A stretch of DNA of 64,000 nt from Hypomyces perniciosus (taxonomy: Eukaryota; Ascomycota; Sordariomycetes; Hypocreales; Hypocreaceae), in the NCBI GenBank assembly GCA_008477525.1, contig SPDT01000007.1, forward strand, positions 2,294,001 through 2,358,000. Direction: 5' to 3'. Shown one piece after another: positions 22,394 through 34,452 of this stretch; position 1 is the first letter of the stretch; each line of letters begins with the position of its first letter. The notes under the pieces are model-generated. The model made no database searches and was not told where the DNA came from. It worked only from the letters and a program-made list of their open reading frames with translations. A program made the position numbers and the translations under genes.

Positions 22394-23056
22394 GTCAACG
22401 ATGTTGATGATTATTCTCCCTTTCCATCGAGTCTTTCAAAGCATTATATCCTCGCGCTCGGTCACTTTGTTGGTGGTTCTCATCAAAAGTTCCAATTGTT
22501 ATGTTCCATTATTGACGTGAGTCATGATCAAGACTGAGAGCCAAGTGTGCCACGTCCCAGCAGTGGGCCACCGCAAACGTACGGAGTAGAAAACGTTGGA
22601 TTACTGATTCTTCAGCTGCATGGAGATAAGCTTGGCAAATGAGATGAGATAGCCTCACAAGATGGTTGACTCACAGAGAGTGACTGTATGATGGTGTAAT
22701 CATGCGATGGCATGCTGACGAGGGGGAAAACCCACAATATGCAGGGGAACCAGACTCATTGGGGAAGGACGGCAATAAAGACACAGCCACAAATACAGTT
22801 TGGCCGTGATGGCGGAATTTTCCCGTGGTTCATTTCTTTGGTCCTTTTGTTGACCAACGGCACTCGAACCCGAAGGACCCTCAATTTGATGCCAAACAAG
22901 ATGAATCGGCTCAAACCCCATCGTTTGTCTCGCAGCGCCCTCTGAAAACATATGTAGAGTCATACCAAGGTAGCCACGTCGTATCCTCTCTCAAGCCCCT
23001 GCCTCTTGGGAACGTATACTCCGCAGACTAGTACTCCGTAGTAGTAGTAATATTAT
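22391..23056. other. Intergenic
   Basis: No supported gene. It holds TACGGAGTA words at 22580-22588 and 23032-23040, the second next to a TAG-triplet run. Confidence 0.6.
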
Positions 23057-24218
23057 TCAGAATGTCGTTTGAAGTTTGGGATAGTCGTCTGCATGGGCTT
23101 GGAGGTCTCCGAAGACCGAGGCCGATTGACCCCCCGGCAGATGTCTCATCCGTGCGAGATCTTCCTCCTCAAGGTGCTCGAGCACTTCAATCGGTTCTTT
23201 CATGCCTTTCTTTTCGTCTTCTTTTTGGGGCTTAACCGCCTTTTCGATACCAGAGGGTTCGCCGATAAGCAGCAGCTGTGCGTTTGCAAAATTAAGGTGG
23301 TCAGGTCTCGAAGGAATCCATCGCAAGTCTCGAAAGTCGTCAAGAACTCTGGTAATGAAGTCAACACATGCCAGTTACAGCTAATACATACGAAGTACGC
23401 GTAACCCACTTTTTGGGGTAATCTGGGCCCTTTGGGAGACGAGAATATGCTGGTCCGGGGTACTTTGGGTTTTTGGTGCTCACAATGAAACTCCCCTTCT
23501 CTCGAAGCCCAAGCTCTCTTTGCACTTCTCCCAGTTTCTCAGGTAGCGTCAACATGTACACCAGGTGACTCTCTCGACCGGTGGTTGTTATAGCATAAAT
23601 TCCTTCTCCGACTGGTGTTGCTGTTGGAGAATGTCGCGTGCCAGCAGTCTTTGTCTCGTACTCCTTTCCTGCTAGAAACTGGCCTTTGATCACATCGTAA
23701 GAGGCCAAAGACTTCTCAACAAAGGCCATGACACGATCCTTTCCACCCAATGGGAGCACTTTCTTCGGCAAGGCCACAAGCCGCGTGTTTCCAGCATCGC
23801 CAATGGGGCCCTTGCTCAGCTTAGCGTCTCTCGCGATCGGTCGAAGCATGATGTAGCTGCGAGCTATATCCTTCACTCCGCTTGGCTCATTCACGTTAAC
23901 GCGGCCTCTGAAGAAGAAGTAAATGATGCCCTTTTCAAGGATGTTGGATGGGATATCCGTCTCCTCTCCTGGACGAACAGCGCTTTGGTCATTGTTATCT
24001 TCATCATTTTCTTGCTCTCTTAGCTTCCCCCCCTCTTTGACAGTCATTTCTTCTTCACCCTCATCGTCGGAGGATTTGTCAAGAGTCATCTGTTTCTCGG
24101 TCTTGGCACGCTTCGCTTCAGGACTCTCGCCTTCGGTTTTGTGCTTATCGCCAGCAGAGGCGCGCTTGGTCTCTGTATCCATCACTGAGGGGACCTCAGA
24201 GTCTGTCGAATTTGTCAT
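23057..24218 (-). CDS. Conserved fungal protein, acidic N-terminus (often auto-labelled 'BTB domain transcription factor')
   Basis: Two exons on the minus strand, 23410-24218 and 23057-23348, with a 61-nt intron (GTGGGT...CCAG); 366 residues. The first ~90 residues are low-complexity, rich in Lys/Glu/Asp, with a KRAKTEK patch that could be a nuclear signal. The rest is a compact domain: GIIYFFFRGRVNV, IARSYIMLRPI, then TPVGEGIYAITTTGRESHLVYMLTLPE, NPKYPGP and a C-terminal YPKLQTTF. I recall this pattern from ascomycete proteins named BTB-domain transcription factors, but I see no clear BTB fold, so the function is open. The intron carries one TACGAAGTA word at 23389-23397. Confidence 0.8.
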
Positions 24219-25485
24219 ATTCGGTGTGTTTCTGTCAGATTACATGGTGTAAATCACCAGGACAGGTAGAGGATAAGCTCCTACCGAGATATCCAAACGA
24301 AATACCCCGATTCTTCGAGTGCTTGATGACGTTGGCGCGGCGGTCGTCGTTTCTCGTTGTGATGTCATCCATCTGTCATGATGATCATAAATATGACCAC
24401 GCTGGAACCTAGGAGCTATCAGGTGTTGATCATCAGCTTGCGCCTGATTTGAGTTGAGGTGGTGCTGGCCTTTTTCGTACAGACACACGGCAGAAGGCCT
24501 TTTTCGCCGCTTCGGATGTAGTATTGCCATTCTCAGTCGAGCTCCAAAATAATAGTACAAGTTAATCGATCGAGGGCTTCGAGCTCGTCATAGTAGGCGA
24601 AATGTAGTTCTTCGGGGGAGCGAAGTCCCTGAGGCGTGTTTGGGTGAAGATGCTAAAGGCTAGCGGTCCGAAACTCGAGACTCGGGAGGCCTGGGGTAGG
24701 AAACAATGCAGTTCTATACTCTCAAACTCACCTTTGATGAAACAAACAATACAGTCCATTATATGTCTATTTACAGATAATTTAAACACAAAAAACATCT
24801 TCTTTTAGTTAATACGTAGAGCGGTCATGCTTTGACCAAGCCTTACCTTGAACCTGGAAGACAAAACCCTCCCGTTCAGAGTTCCAGATAGACCTACAAA
24901 GAAGCAAGTCGGCCTACCCTAAACTCTTGTCTATCGACCTATTTCACACAAAAAAGGTATGTTCACCGGTTTATTTTTGGTCTGATAGGATAGACATCAC
25001 TTGGTCAATTTGGTTCAATCTTCAGATGTCTGTAAACCTGCGAATTGAGGAGCACAATCCATAGCTCGTCGCAACTGCAATGCGTTTACGACTTCTGTCG
25101 GAGAGTGTAGGAGTTGCAGTAGTAATCGGAATGTGGACACCACCCCAGACTCTCAGAAGACCACAGCCACTGGACTCTTAATTTCGCGAATCCCAAAACT
25201 CCAAAATAGTACCTCACCAACACAACCAAGAATGCTTTGTCTTGAAGACCGATGACTGGTGCTTCTACGGAATCTGGGACAATGGTGAACAAACATGAAC
25301 AGAGAAACCTGGGCCAGTCAGCCTGGGCTTCTCGGTGTGTTCAAAATCCGACCTGCCCTTGACGACAATATAAAGACCACGGCATCCCCTTAATCTGGGA
25401 CAAAATCCATCATCTAACCATCACCAAAGACACAGGATACCTAGTTCATCACCACCAAGCACAAATTTACCACCCAACCACAAAC
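24219..25485. other. Divergent intergenic region
   Basis: 1.27 kb between the minus-strand conserved gene and the plus-strand 164-aa gene. No supported coding sequence; a TATA box lies at its right end. Confidence 0.6.
25369..25374 (+). promoter_or_regulatory. TATA box of the 164-aa gene
   Basis: TATAAA 117 nt upstream of the ATG at 25486, followed by a CA-rich leader (ACCACC, CAACCA). Its strength suggests a regulated gene. Confidence 0.5.
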
Positions 25486-25980
25486 ATGGCATCAACCACC
25501 TCAGTCCAGACGCACATCGGGTCCTATCAAAGCATACCCGCAGACGCGTCTCCAGGTCTTCTCTTTCTCAAAGACTTCCTCCCGGCTTTTGACTCCCTAG
25601 GTCCATTCAAAGAGGGGGAAGAGATTCCTCTGGCTAACCTCCTATTCCAGAACTCCAAGTTCGTTTACGAGCGCGACCCGCCGCTTGATGCACGCGCCAA
25701 GCTCAACATGATCAGGCTACGAAGCAAAGGAGTTTGTAGGATAGAAAGAGAGGTAGAGGCCGCTCACGATCACGACCTTGATGACGGCTTCGGACGCCGT
25801 AGGGTCATCTTCGAATCTACCACAACGACGAGATTTACAAACGATCCGCCTGGGGTGGTGATTGTCGTCAAAGAAACAACGACCATGGATTTGCTCCCTA
25901 CTGACACACCAGATCGGGGCTCAAATGGACTGAAGATGGGAACTCTGCGAGTATTTACGTTGAGGCAAAATACGCAGTAA
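25486..25980 (+). CDS. Conserved hypothetical protein, 164 aa
   Basis: A single exon with a clean TATA box and CA-rich leader. No signal peptide and no membrane segment. The order of elements (N-terminal helix LLFLKDFLPAFDSLG, then PLANLLFQNSKFVYERDPP, a variable acidic loop around HDHDLDDGFG, and two strands VVIVVKETTTMDLLP and GTLRVFTLRQ) would suit a small alpha+beta NTF2-like fold, but this is a guess from secondary-structure pattern. No catalytic motif can be named. Confidence 0.6.
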   Translation: MASTTSVQTHIGSYQSIPADASPGLLFLKDFLPAFDSLGPFKEGEEIPLANLLFQNSKFVYERDPPLDARAKLNMIRLRSKGVCRIEREVEAAHDHDLDDGFGRRRVIFESTTTTRFTNDPPGVVIVVKETTTMDLLPTDTPDRGSNGLKMGTLRVFTLRQNTQ

Positions 25981-27373
25981 GTGCCCGGTTAGGAATGAAG
26001 CGCAAGGAAAAGAGAGAACAAGTCATTAGGTTCAATCAATCACATCACTCTAGAAACCCAAACCTGTGTACCAATCCATGCTTTCCACAGAAATCTCTAC
26101 TTGGGTTTACTATACTACCACACAAGCCATAATAACCACACAAAAAGCTGTCTCTATTGAGGTGTACACTTCACTTTTGTCTAACCCGAACAGTTCATTT
26201 AACCCGTACCGAGGTCAACACTCTCCTCCCCCGGCTGTCCCAAAGATAACAAATACCAGTCATGTCCCCCCCTTTTGTAAAGATCTCTGTATGCAAGTAT
26301 GCCTCTATAAGAATGATGATGATATAGTACAAATAGCCAGTACACCCTCAACCCTTCACTCCCATCCCAACCCGACCTGACAAGACTGCCCAGGGGCTGT
26401 TGTTGATCCCCAGTCCGTATCCTGAGGTTGGTGCTGTGGTCTATATCATCCAGAGACTGTATATGGGCTCGAGTAGAACGGTAATATCGGACTCGGGGCC
26501 AGTTGGTTGTGCGATCGTGTTGGCCCCGAGTCCGGAAACCATTTGTCGTAACTGGGTTGGGTTCAAGGGCGGTAGAGCCACGTCGCTCAGCTCGTCCGAG
26601 TAAGGATGTTGAATATTTGTATTTGTTAATGAATATTTGTTGATCTATGTCCTGTTCGATGTTTCAGGTCTGAATGGATGATTAGTATCCCCAATTTTGT
26701 AACGCACGGGACTGAAGTATTGTCTGCTTACCCTCGCCTATGTACCATCTGCTACCGTCGTGGTTGTCTTCGCAGGCATTGTTCTTGACCCAGAGTTGAT
26801 GCCGGGGATGGCCGTCTGGATGGCCGTGTTAGCTCCACCATGATTAGCACCGGGAAGACGACCCGAAATTGTTTCTCATACTTACAAGTATGTAAATAAT
26901 TATGTCATAATATTCGTAAAGATGTTTTGGGCTGACTCCTGTTGCTGAAACGGTCAGAGCATGTTACTATCTGCGGCTATTCGGGTTTCTTTGTCTCGTA
27001 CAAGTGTTCTTTGAAGAAAAAGATGCGTTATGGTGAAAGAGTAAATGAAGAGTGGTAAAGAGGTTCTTGGTGAAGGCGTGTTGATTGTTGGAGGTGATTG
27101 TTGGAGGTGAAAGAGGAGAAGAAACAAAGAAGTTGTGAAAGGGGAGATAAATCCCTTTAAATAAAGACTGCCCAGCAGCACCTGAACAAAGCCCCAGAGT
27201 TTCCAGAAGGAGAGTTGCCTTGCAAAGTTGTTTCTACAGCAATGTAAATACTACGGAAAGTTTAGCGACAGAGGAAATCGGCACCTTCAGCCTCTGCAGC
27301 TGGAACTTGGCCTCTGTGCCTCACAGCCCTGGGCCAAATACTACCTTTCCTGCCAAAGTTCGAGAGCCATTCC
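25981..27373. other. Intergenic
   Basis: No supported gene. Short frames on both strands lack start context and composition bias. Confidence 0.5.
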
Positions 27374-27664
27374 CTACTTTCCGGAAAATTTTGCCTCTGG
27401 GCATTCAGGCACTGGTGGAGCGTCATTCCAGGTCTTGACGCCCCAAACAGAGACGAGCTTCGAGCCGAGATTTCCTTCAGATTCTTGTGTCAGGTAGGAC
27501 TCGCCTGTTGCTTCGGGATTTTCACACTCAGTGAGCCCTTCTACTTTGCTGACTGCATTACCCACTGTATTAGGAGCTATGGGACGCGTGTCTTCGTCAA
27601 CGGATCGACTTTTCTTGCCTCCGAGGCCATTAGGAATACCTTTTACGCCGAAACCCTCACGCAT
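27374..27664 (-). pseudogene. Possible coding fragment or gene relic
   Basis: A minus-strand frame of 96 codons starting ATGCGTGAGGG. Its translation looks more protein-like than its surroundings: Gly-rich basic start (GVKGIPNGLGGKKSR), then an acidic Ser/Thr/Glu-rich stretch, then LVSVWGVKTW. The frame runs into upstream codons without a clear beginning, and no neighbour exon or domain could be assigned. It may be a remnant of a transposon or host gene, or chance. Confidence 0.25.
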
Positions 27665-30600
27665 CCGTCGAATCGATTGACGAAGGAACAAACGACATAC
27701 ACCTCGACTTCCACCCTCAAATCCTCGATCGATCTACTATCCTATGGGGCTGATTCCCAAGCTGCTTCCACGAACCCATAATCCGATTTCCTACAAGAAC
27801 AAAGACCACTTCGATGCCCATAGATACTTCTACCGTTGGACGAGTCTCCTTCTTTTCTGTGTCCCCAAAAGAATCTCTCTGTACTTGAGAGTTCATACCC
27901 ACACAGCCAGTGGTCGATCGTCCTCAGCAGTCTTTCCTAGAATCACGAAACGCTTTGGTGTTGCTACTCCTGCTGCCCCCAATAACTACTGCCCATTTTT
28001 TGTAACTTCCAGCTTATGGAGTACGCCATGAACTCGTGCGAAGATCGTCTCTAGATCTCGTTCCCTCGTACCGCCTTTAGAGCAAAAAGTAGACTACTCT
28101 TCCTAGCCAGAGGCTTTTGACCTCCTTATCCTCGCTTTTTTTTTTATTCTCGTGTAGTCTAGAATACCCCGATCGTCTCGCATGTGATCTATTGTTTCTG
28201 AATACAGTGGAAAGCCTGGATCAAGTGGAGCGTTAGAATCAACTCGAAGGGGAGATGAGAGCAGTAGAGCGGAAATCTCGCCAGACGTAGTAAATAGGGG
28301 AAAGGGGTGATTTCTCGCTAGATGTAGGGAACGTAGAAAGCGGTATTTTCTAGAGGATTAAGATAGCCCTAAGTACATGGAGTTCACGATTTTGACAAAA
28401 GGCCGCCTTGGTGTTTTGGTGCGGGAGACGCCCAAAAATCGTGCTTGACACCAAAGAGGGCCAGAAAGCCGTTGCATCCCACACTTTCCCTCCTTTTGTC
28501 ATTAATCTCCTCTTTCACCGTAGATCTTCGATTCTTCTGTGATCTCGATCGTAGCCGGTGTTTTGGGCTGTGACTTCGCACTGATGGACGGCTCGTTGGT
28601 TCGGTCGATCTTGGGATCTTCGTCGTCGCGAATGAAGGCTGGAGACACCTGGACTAGATTCAACTCTCAGCACAAAAATACCTCGTAGTTGAATCTCGTC
28701 TTCGCTGTGATACTCTTTCGTCTGGTGGTCTGTTCAAGGTCGCTTTGTTCGACGCTCCTTTGACGAGTCGCTTTCTCTTTGGGCTGGAGAAGGGCATCCA
28801 AACACGCTCGTTGTCTGAGCAGATGATTCGTTACGAATGAACATCATTTGAAGAGATATAGGGCTGACGAAAGCAGTTCGTCAGCATGATGGGGTGCGTA
28901 CAGGTTGATCAGAATTTCTTGACGGAACCGTGATGGGCTTCCATTTGGGAGCATCACCACGTCCACCACTCCACCATCAAAACTTCTGGCATTTCAGGGG
29001 CTACTAGAGACAATACACGGAATTCCCATTCTACGAGGACATCACTTTTCTGTATTTCTTCCTGTAAAAACCTCCCTCAACTGTCAAACACCAAACACTT
29101 TCCATCGCGATCCTGAATACCTCGACACTACCTAGGCGACCGTGACACACCACACAACAAAGCACTTCTTCAACGCGACGGCCACATAACAACAAACACT
29201 GAGACAAGCATTTCGCAACCCAGGGTCAGTCACCACCATGTTACCAGTCTCCTTCTTCAAGGCAAGGCTTGTAGCCTCGCTCTCAATGAAAAAGAGAGGG
29301 CGCTTTGCAGCGAAGTGTTCCAAAAATTGGGATGCCCACCACCGAGGTCGTAGGCAGCCACCTCCCCCGAAGCTTTTCACGCTGGGAATTCATCATCGGC
29401 GCCAGGGTTCTTTGTTGCGAGGATGATCCTCGCTGAAACGCCTCAGACACTGAAAGAGTAGACGTATCTCTCTTCCAGGCCCATTGTGAGAAAGCCAGGG
29501 GGCCAGACCGGTTCCAATCCGAAACCGAAGTTCCAGACCAGCCTGAGGCTGATGCCCCGATCTGAAGACAAGGTTGGTTAGGCCGAGTCTTAAACTGGCG
29601 GGTTCTGGGACCAGTTTGTGTATGAAGAGGAAAGGAAAAAAGAAGAGATGGGTGGGAGGGGGGAGAGGTTTATATACCCACGGGTGGGGACTCCCAGATC
29701 ACCTCGTCACATGAGGGCCTCAGGTTGCAACCCCATCTCGTTGCCAGGCACACGACCATTGACGTATCTCTTTCCCTCTGGGCTTGGAACCCACTCAGGG
29801 AAGTCGGTGAGTATTATTTTTTCGATATCTCCCGAATTCCCGATTTGGTTGTGGGCGTGATTCCCGTGGCGATCTGCCTTGTGATCCTTGATCAGCCCCC
29901 CTCGATGGCACATTTGTGTTGTTGACCAGAGCGATCGCACCCTCCCCATGGAGGAGGAGTCACCACAAGACACTCAAGTGTAGATTCCTTGTTCGTGATG
30001 GTGTTTTGACAGCATCTATCTTCTATCTTCATGATCCTGGAGTGTTGTATCATAACATCGTGTCTTCAATCCGTAGCCCCTGAATTACATCTGTCACTCG
30101 CGATTTTCTCCAACTACGGAATTATTTACTCTGTTGTTATTTTCCCTCTGGCTCGAGATCGTTGGTTTATTGGTGTTGTGTAGTTACTCTTTGCATACGG
30201 TGTAGAAATTATGTGGTGTTGTTCTGTAGATCTGAAGCTGCACCGCTCTCGCCCCCCTTTCGTCACTCTACTGCCCCCATCTTCCTCCCCCTCTCCATAA
30301 AAGCGTGACTCAAAATTCTTCTGATCTTTGGGATATCCTTCTGACCCCCCACGCTTGGTGTTTCGCTTTTCTTTTCCGTTTGTAACGCCATAAAGTGCAT
30401 CTCTAGCGGCCAAACCCCAGGGAGAGACGGCCTATTTCCCCCAACGCCTATCCTACCGAAGTTCTGCTCATACGACAGAAAAGAGATGCCTTGGGTCCTG
30501 AAAACAAAGTTGATTCTGCCACCTCTCCGCCTTTTGCAAAATCTAGAAATCCCAAGTTCTCCAAAAATTTCGTCAACCCTGTCGGCCTTTCCCTCTTCAC

Positions 30601-30793
30601 AAGAATTACGTTCCTTCAGCCTTCTTCTCTTCATCTCCTTACGAGGACACTTTCTTCCTGGGCACTTTTCTTCGGTTACCTTTGCTCATTCTCTTTGTTT
30701 GACCGTTTTTCCATCTCGCACTGTTGTCCTCTCTCTCTCTCTTTACTCCTTGGTCGCTTCTCTTCATCGCCACCCTCGCACCACATATTGAAG
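27665..30793. other. Gene-poor region, pyrimidine-rich towards the right
   Basis: 3.1 kb without a supported gene. A 62-codon frame at 29238-29426 has an excellent start context (CACCACCATG) after a CA-rich stretch, and could be a short upstream frame or a first exon, but nothing confirms it. From about 30400 the plus strand becomes strongly C/T-rich, as in long fungal leaders. Confidence 0.45.
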
Positions 30794-31775
30794 ATGATCC
30801 ACAGGTCAGTGAACACTTGTTTTCCTTTCTCTTTGCTTGCTCTTCTCCCTGGCTGTTCACTTCATCTTTGACCACGCCATGTCTTCAATCCCTGTTCCCC
30901 GATTGACTTTGTCGACTTTTGCTCTTTTCTTCAGTTCCCTATCGTTTGCTCGTTTCCATTCTGTTCATCTCTGTATTTCTCTGTACACATGTTCTCTATC
31001 CCTCTCTATCTCATTCTGTGGCTTTCAGTTAGTTATGCAACCTGAACCAACCACTAATCGGTCCTAACTTGGTCTTTAGCATTCAGGAAAGGTCTTGCCT
31101 CCCGTCCTCAAACGAAGCCCACAAGGCAACTCCTCTCGTTCTGGCGATTTGTCTCCCGAAATGGCACAGCAAACTTGGAGTCATCCATATATGAAGCGAT
31201 CGTGGCACCCTCTCGGCCTTCCTGTTCGCAATGCAGCGCTTGATGGCTCTACTCTCAATCATGTCGTCTGCGCACGCATGCCTCTTCGACCTGCTGAGAG
31301 AGACCCAAACCCCGTTACATTAAATTGCCAAGGTAATACACCAGAAACCAATGTCTCAGGGACCCTTTGCTGATCACTTCGTCGCCACTAGACTTGTACC
31401 ACTCATTCATATCGGCCGAACCATCAACCTATCGATATCACATACTTCTCTACCTCATGGTCTATCCCTCTCTTCCTTCCTCCATCTTCCCGACATGAAT
31501 TATATCATACCAGATTCATCTTGTCTTGGGCTCTTCGACAGTGTGCAACAAACCGGGGCATAACTCAGGGGTTCAACAAGAGGCCATATTATCGATACAA
31601 ATATTGACTGGTACAACACATCGTGGCACAGTCAGACAACGGGATCTGCCGATGGAGCGAGGCACGATTCTGCGGGTCAGTCGGCTCATGAAGCTCAGGC
31701 ACCTCGCTATAATTCTCATCAATCGGTCTCCCCATCTGAATATTCGTAGCCTGGTGATGCTTCTGGGGAGCGGTC

Positions 31776-32341
31776 GGTTAGCAGCAGTAACATATCGGGA
31801 CTGGGCTAACCAACTGTGATGATCCAGTTGCTCAACTGAGCGGAGAATCGAAAGGCCAACATGCTCTCCAGCTGAACACTGCTTCGAGGAATGGTGACTC
31901 CGGTTTTACAAGATGGCCGGATAAGTATGTCAGGGCCGAGAGGAATTCACGGCACTTGTTGACGCCTCTGGCTCGGTCTGCCATACCCCTGCAGACACCT
32001 TACTACGGTCTTGGCGGAGCAGTCGATTCGGCAGCAGGAACATATCGGTCCTGGGCCAATAGACTGCTGTGATGCCAGACCGCGGTCCCATTCCCATCGC
32101 AGCATGAGAGACAACAGCAGCAACAATACGCCCTATGTTCATCAGGATTCACAAGGAACTTCATTAGGAGGAGGAGGTTGGCTGGTGATTTGGTCACAGG
32201 AACTAATCGGTCCTGGGCCAAATCACCCGAGGTTGCCAGCCTTACTCTCCCGCGAGGTACTGTCCCTTTAGCTCCTCGGGGGAGCAGTCTATTTGACATC
32301 AGGAACAAATCGGTACTGGGTCAATCGACTGTGACGATCCC
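31776..32341 (+). repeat. Four degenerate copies of a ~40-60 bp element
   Basis: Copies at about 31776-31827, 32015-32078, 32188-32239 and 32281-32341. They share the core GGAACATATCGGTCCTGGGC (with substitutions), and most have a preceding GGAGC-GTC block and a following GACTGTGATGATCC block. Spacing is uneven. One shared frame reads SGTNRSWAN-like, but stops interrupt it. Confidence 0.6.
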
Positions 32342-32447
32342 GTTGGCAACTTCTCCATTGATCGGATGTGTATGTGCTGGCTCCCCCTTCCATGCAAGAT
32401 TGTCTGACTAATCCATGGTATTCCTCTAGCAACCGCTTAAGAAAGCT

Positions 32448-32621
32448 TGGTACAATCCCTCGGGGAGCGACCAACCAGCTCTGATTTGCCGCAACAGGGA
32501 AGATGAGGATGATTATCCGGAACGGATAGGCTTATGGTACGATTCCGCAAGGATCGACCAAGTGACCCTCGGTCGCCGCAGTAGACCGGATGATGATGAT
32601 CATCCGGATGGGGCAGGCTTA
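32448..32621 (+). repeat. Two 87-bp in-frame repeats encoding 29-aa WY units
   Basis: Units 32448-32534 and 32535-32621 each encode 29 residues starting WYN or WYD, with a shared DQ near position 8-9, an acidic run (DEDD or DDDD), a proline and a GL ending. A third start (WYDGEMS) precedes the stop at 32643-32645. Confidence 0.7.
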
Positions 32622-32645
32622 TGGTATGACGGTGAAATGAGTTGA

Positions 32646-34452
32646 CGGGAAGGCGGCTGGAAAGGTTTTGGGAGTTGTAAACTCGATATTGAATTGCCAA
32701 GGATGGCAGCGAGGAATATTGGATCCTCCAGATACCGCAATCTTACCCCTGTCCAGATCTTTACGATACAAGCTGGGTGAGGAATCAGGATGAAGGGTGT
32801 AACTACTTGATCCAAAATGCGGATTGGAGATGGAGGGTAGATAGCCTACAACCTCAGACCATATAGCAACATCGAGAATTAGTGCCTTGAAAAGTGTTGA
32901 CGCATCATCGGTAGCTACACAAGGTAATTCGACCATCTTGAGCCTGAAATGTTGGTTCGATCTTTACAGAGCATCACAGAAACATGTTTGAGGCAAATAT
33001 ATTTGCAGTTCGATCTTGCGGACAAAGTTCTTTCATATTTCGTTAGTTCAATAGTGTCGAGGTTTTGTCAACTTCAGGCGGCTTGGGGTTCGAGACCCTC
33101 TTCCCTCTGCTGGTGCCGCACCAAGAAATCGACCAAGTTTGCAAATTTCCGCCAAAAAGGGGAGACCTTTTTGGAATTAGGAATCTCTGGTAGAAATTCA
33201 AGGTGGCCTGCGCTAAAAAAAAAGAATATATTCCCTCATCTTCAGACTATGAAGCCGTGTTGTCAACAATAGAAGCAAAGGCAGAAAGGTGAGTTTGCGG
33301 ATGACCCACGAGACGCGACAAGTTCAGGCTACCAACCACATCGATATCTTTTAAAGGAACTACTGATGGTTTCCACGGGATAGGATATATTCCCTTGGGG
33401 AAATGTCGATACGATCACAGAGCGAACGAAGTCCCCCATAATTTGATGGGTAGCCGCGATGGGTACAGCAAAACGACACTTCCACTTCAGAGATTGGGCT
33501 GTTCTCTAGTCGAACTTCTGGCTTGTTCGCCCATAAACACGCCTGGGTTAAATCTAGCGAATATGACGTATGAACGAGGTTACAGATCGAGGAAATGCTG
33601 GCGCAGCATCGGAATTCAAAACTACAGTTGGGCTGGATCTCCAAAGATCCTTGAGACTTCGCAGGTTCAATGCGAAATAGTCAGTCACCACCTTAGCCAC
33701 TCAGCGCTCTCCATTTGCTAACAAGATGGATATTTAGGCTATCCAGCGAACAAAGCCACTCTATCGCTCACGCTCGAACGAGGCGGTTCAGCTCTCGATG
33801 CTTGAAAGCCGATACACAATGGGCGAGATACACAGGGGATGGGGCTCTAAATCCTCACTCAAGAACTGTGAGAGCAGGGATCGACGTAATTACAAGTATT
33901 GGATGGAAATTACGCGAAAGGATACGAGTGTTCGCTGGTTGATTCGAAAGTAAGAGATATAGAGGGCGATGGGAACGTGAGGCTTCACAATACTACAAGG
34001 CTAACGAATAGAACATACTATTCCCTACATTAAATGGCAAGACTTTTGAGAAAGTTTGAGTCCCAAAAGCCTCGTATTTTTTTCTACTATTTTGCATCGG
34101 AGCTCTGCGAAATGGAGACAAAAAATCTCCAGCTCCCTCTAATTTTCGAGGTCTAGGGTAGACAGTAAGAATAAAGGCACGGCAAATGGCAACCATGTCC
34201 TTGCCTCACGAAACAACATTTAATCCTAACTGAGATGTTGAGAATTAAATGAGAATTCAAGATGGAATCACCACTGTTCGTAAATACAAAATTCCCAGTG
34301 ATTCCTTTGTTGTTCGTGGAGGCTTCTGGACTCAACAGTGTTATGGTTGAACTTGAGGAGTTTGCGAATACATGCAGTAAGGCTTCTGAGAAGTCGATAG
34401 GGCATCAAACTCTCCTTTCGCAACACCACGTCCATTATCTACAAACCCCAAT
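32646..34452. other. Intergenic
   Basis: 1.8 kb with no supported gene. Short frames on both strands have no domain signal. The last part is the promoter of the GT1 gene. Confidence 0.5.

Larger units (their letters stand above)
30794..32645 (+). pseudogene. Repeat-bearing locus, possibly a multi-exon gene now degenerate
   Basis: A candidate start ATGATCCACAG is followed by a GTCAGT donor and a C/T-rich stretch ending in several possible acceptors (31027, 31079, 31086). Coding-like blocks then appear in changing frames: about 31083-31340 (Pro/Ser-rich), 31569-31746 (Ser/Gln/His-rich), 31828-32068, and 32433-32645, which ends in a stop. Some blocks are bounded by plausible introns (for example GTAGCC...GATCCAG at 31747-31827), but I found no splice pattern that joins all of them in frame, and the 31.8-32.4 kb frames contain stops. 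It may be a real gene with unusual splicing or a decayed copy of one. Confidence 0.35.

Noticed and set aside
30263..30634. Minus-strand basic frame of 123 codons
   Set aside because: It is the complement of the C/T-rich tract, so Arg/Lys/Glu richness follows from base composition.
33075..33125. GGGGTTCGAGACCC resembling a tRNA B-box
   Set aside because: No upstream A-box at the right distance and no cloverleaf stems.
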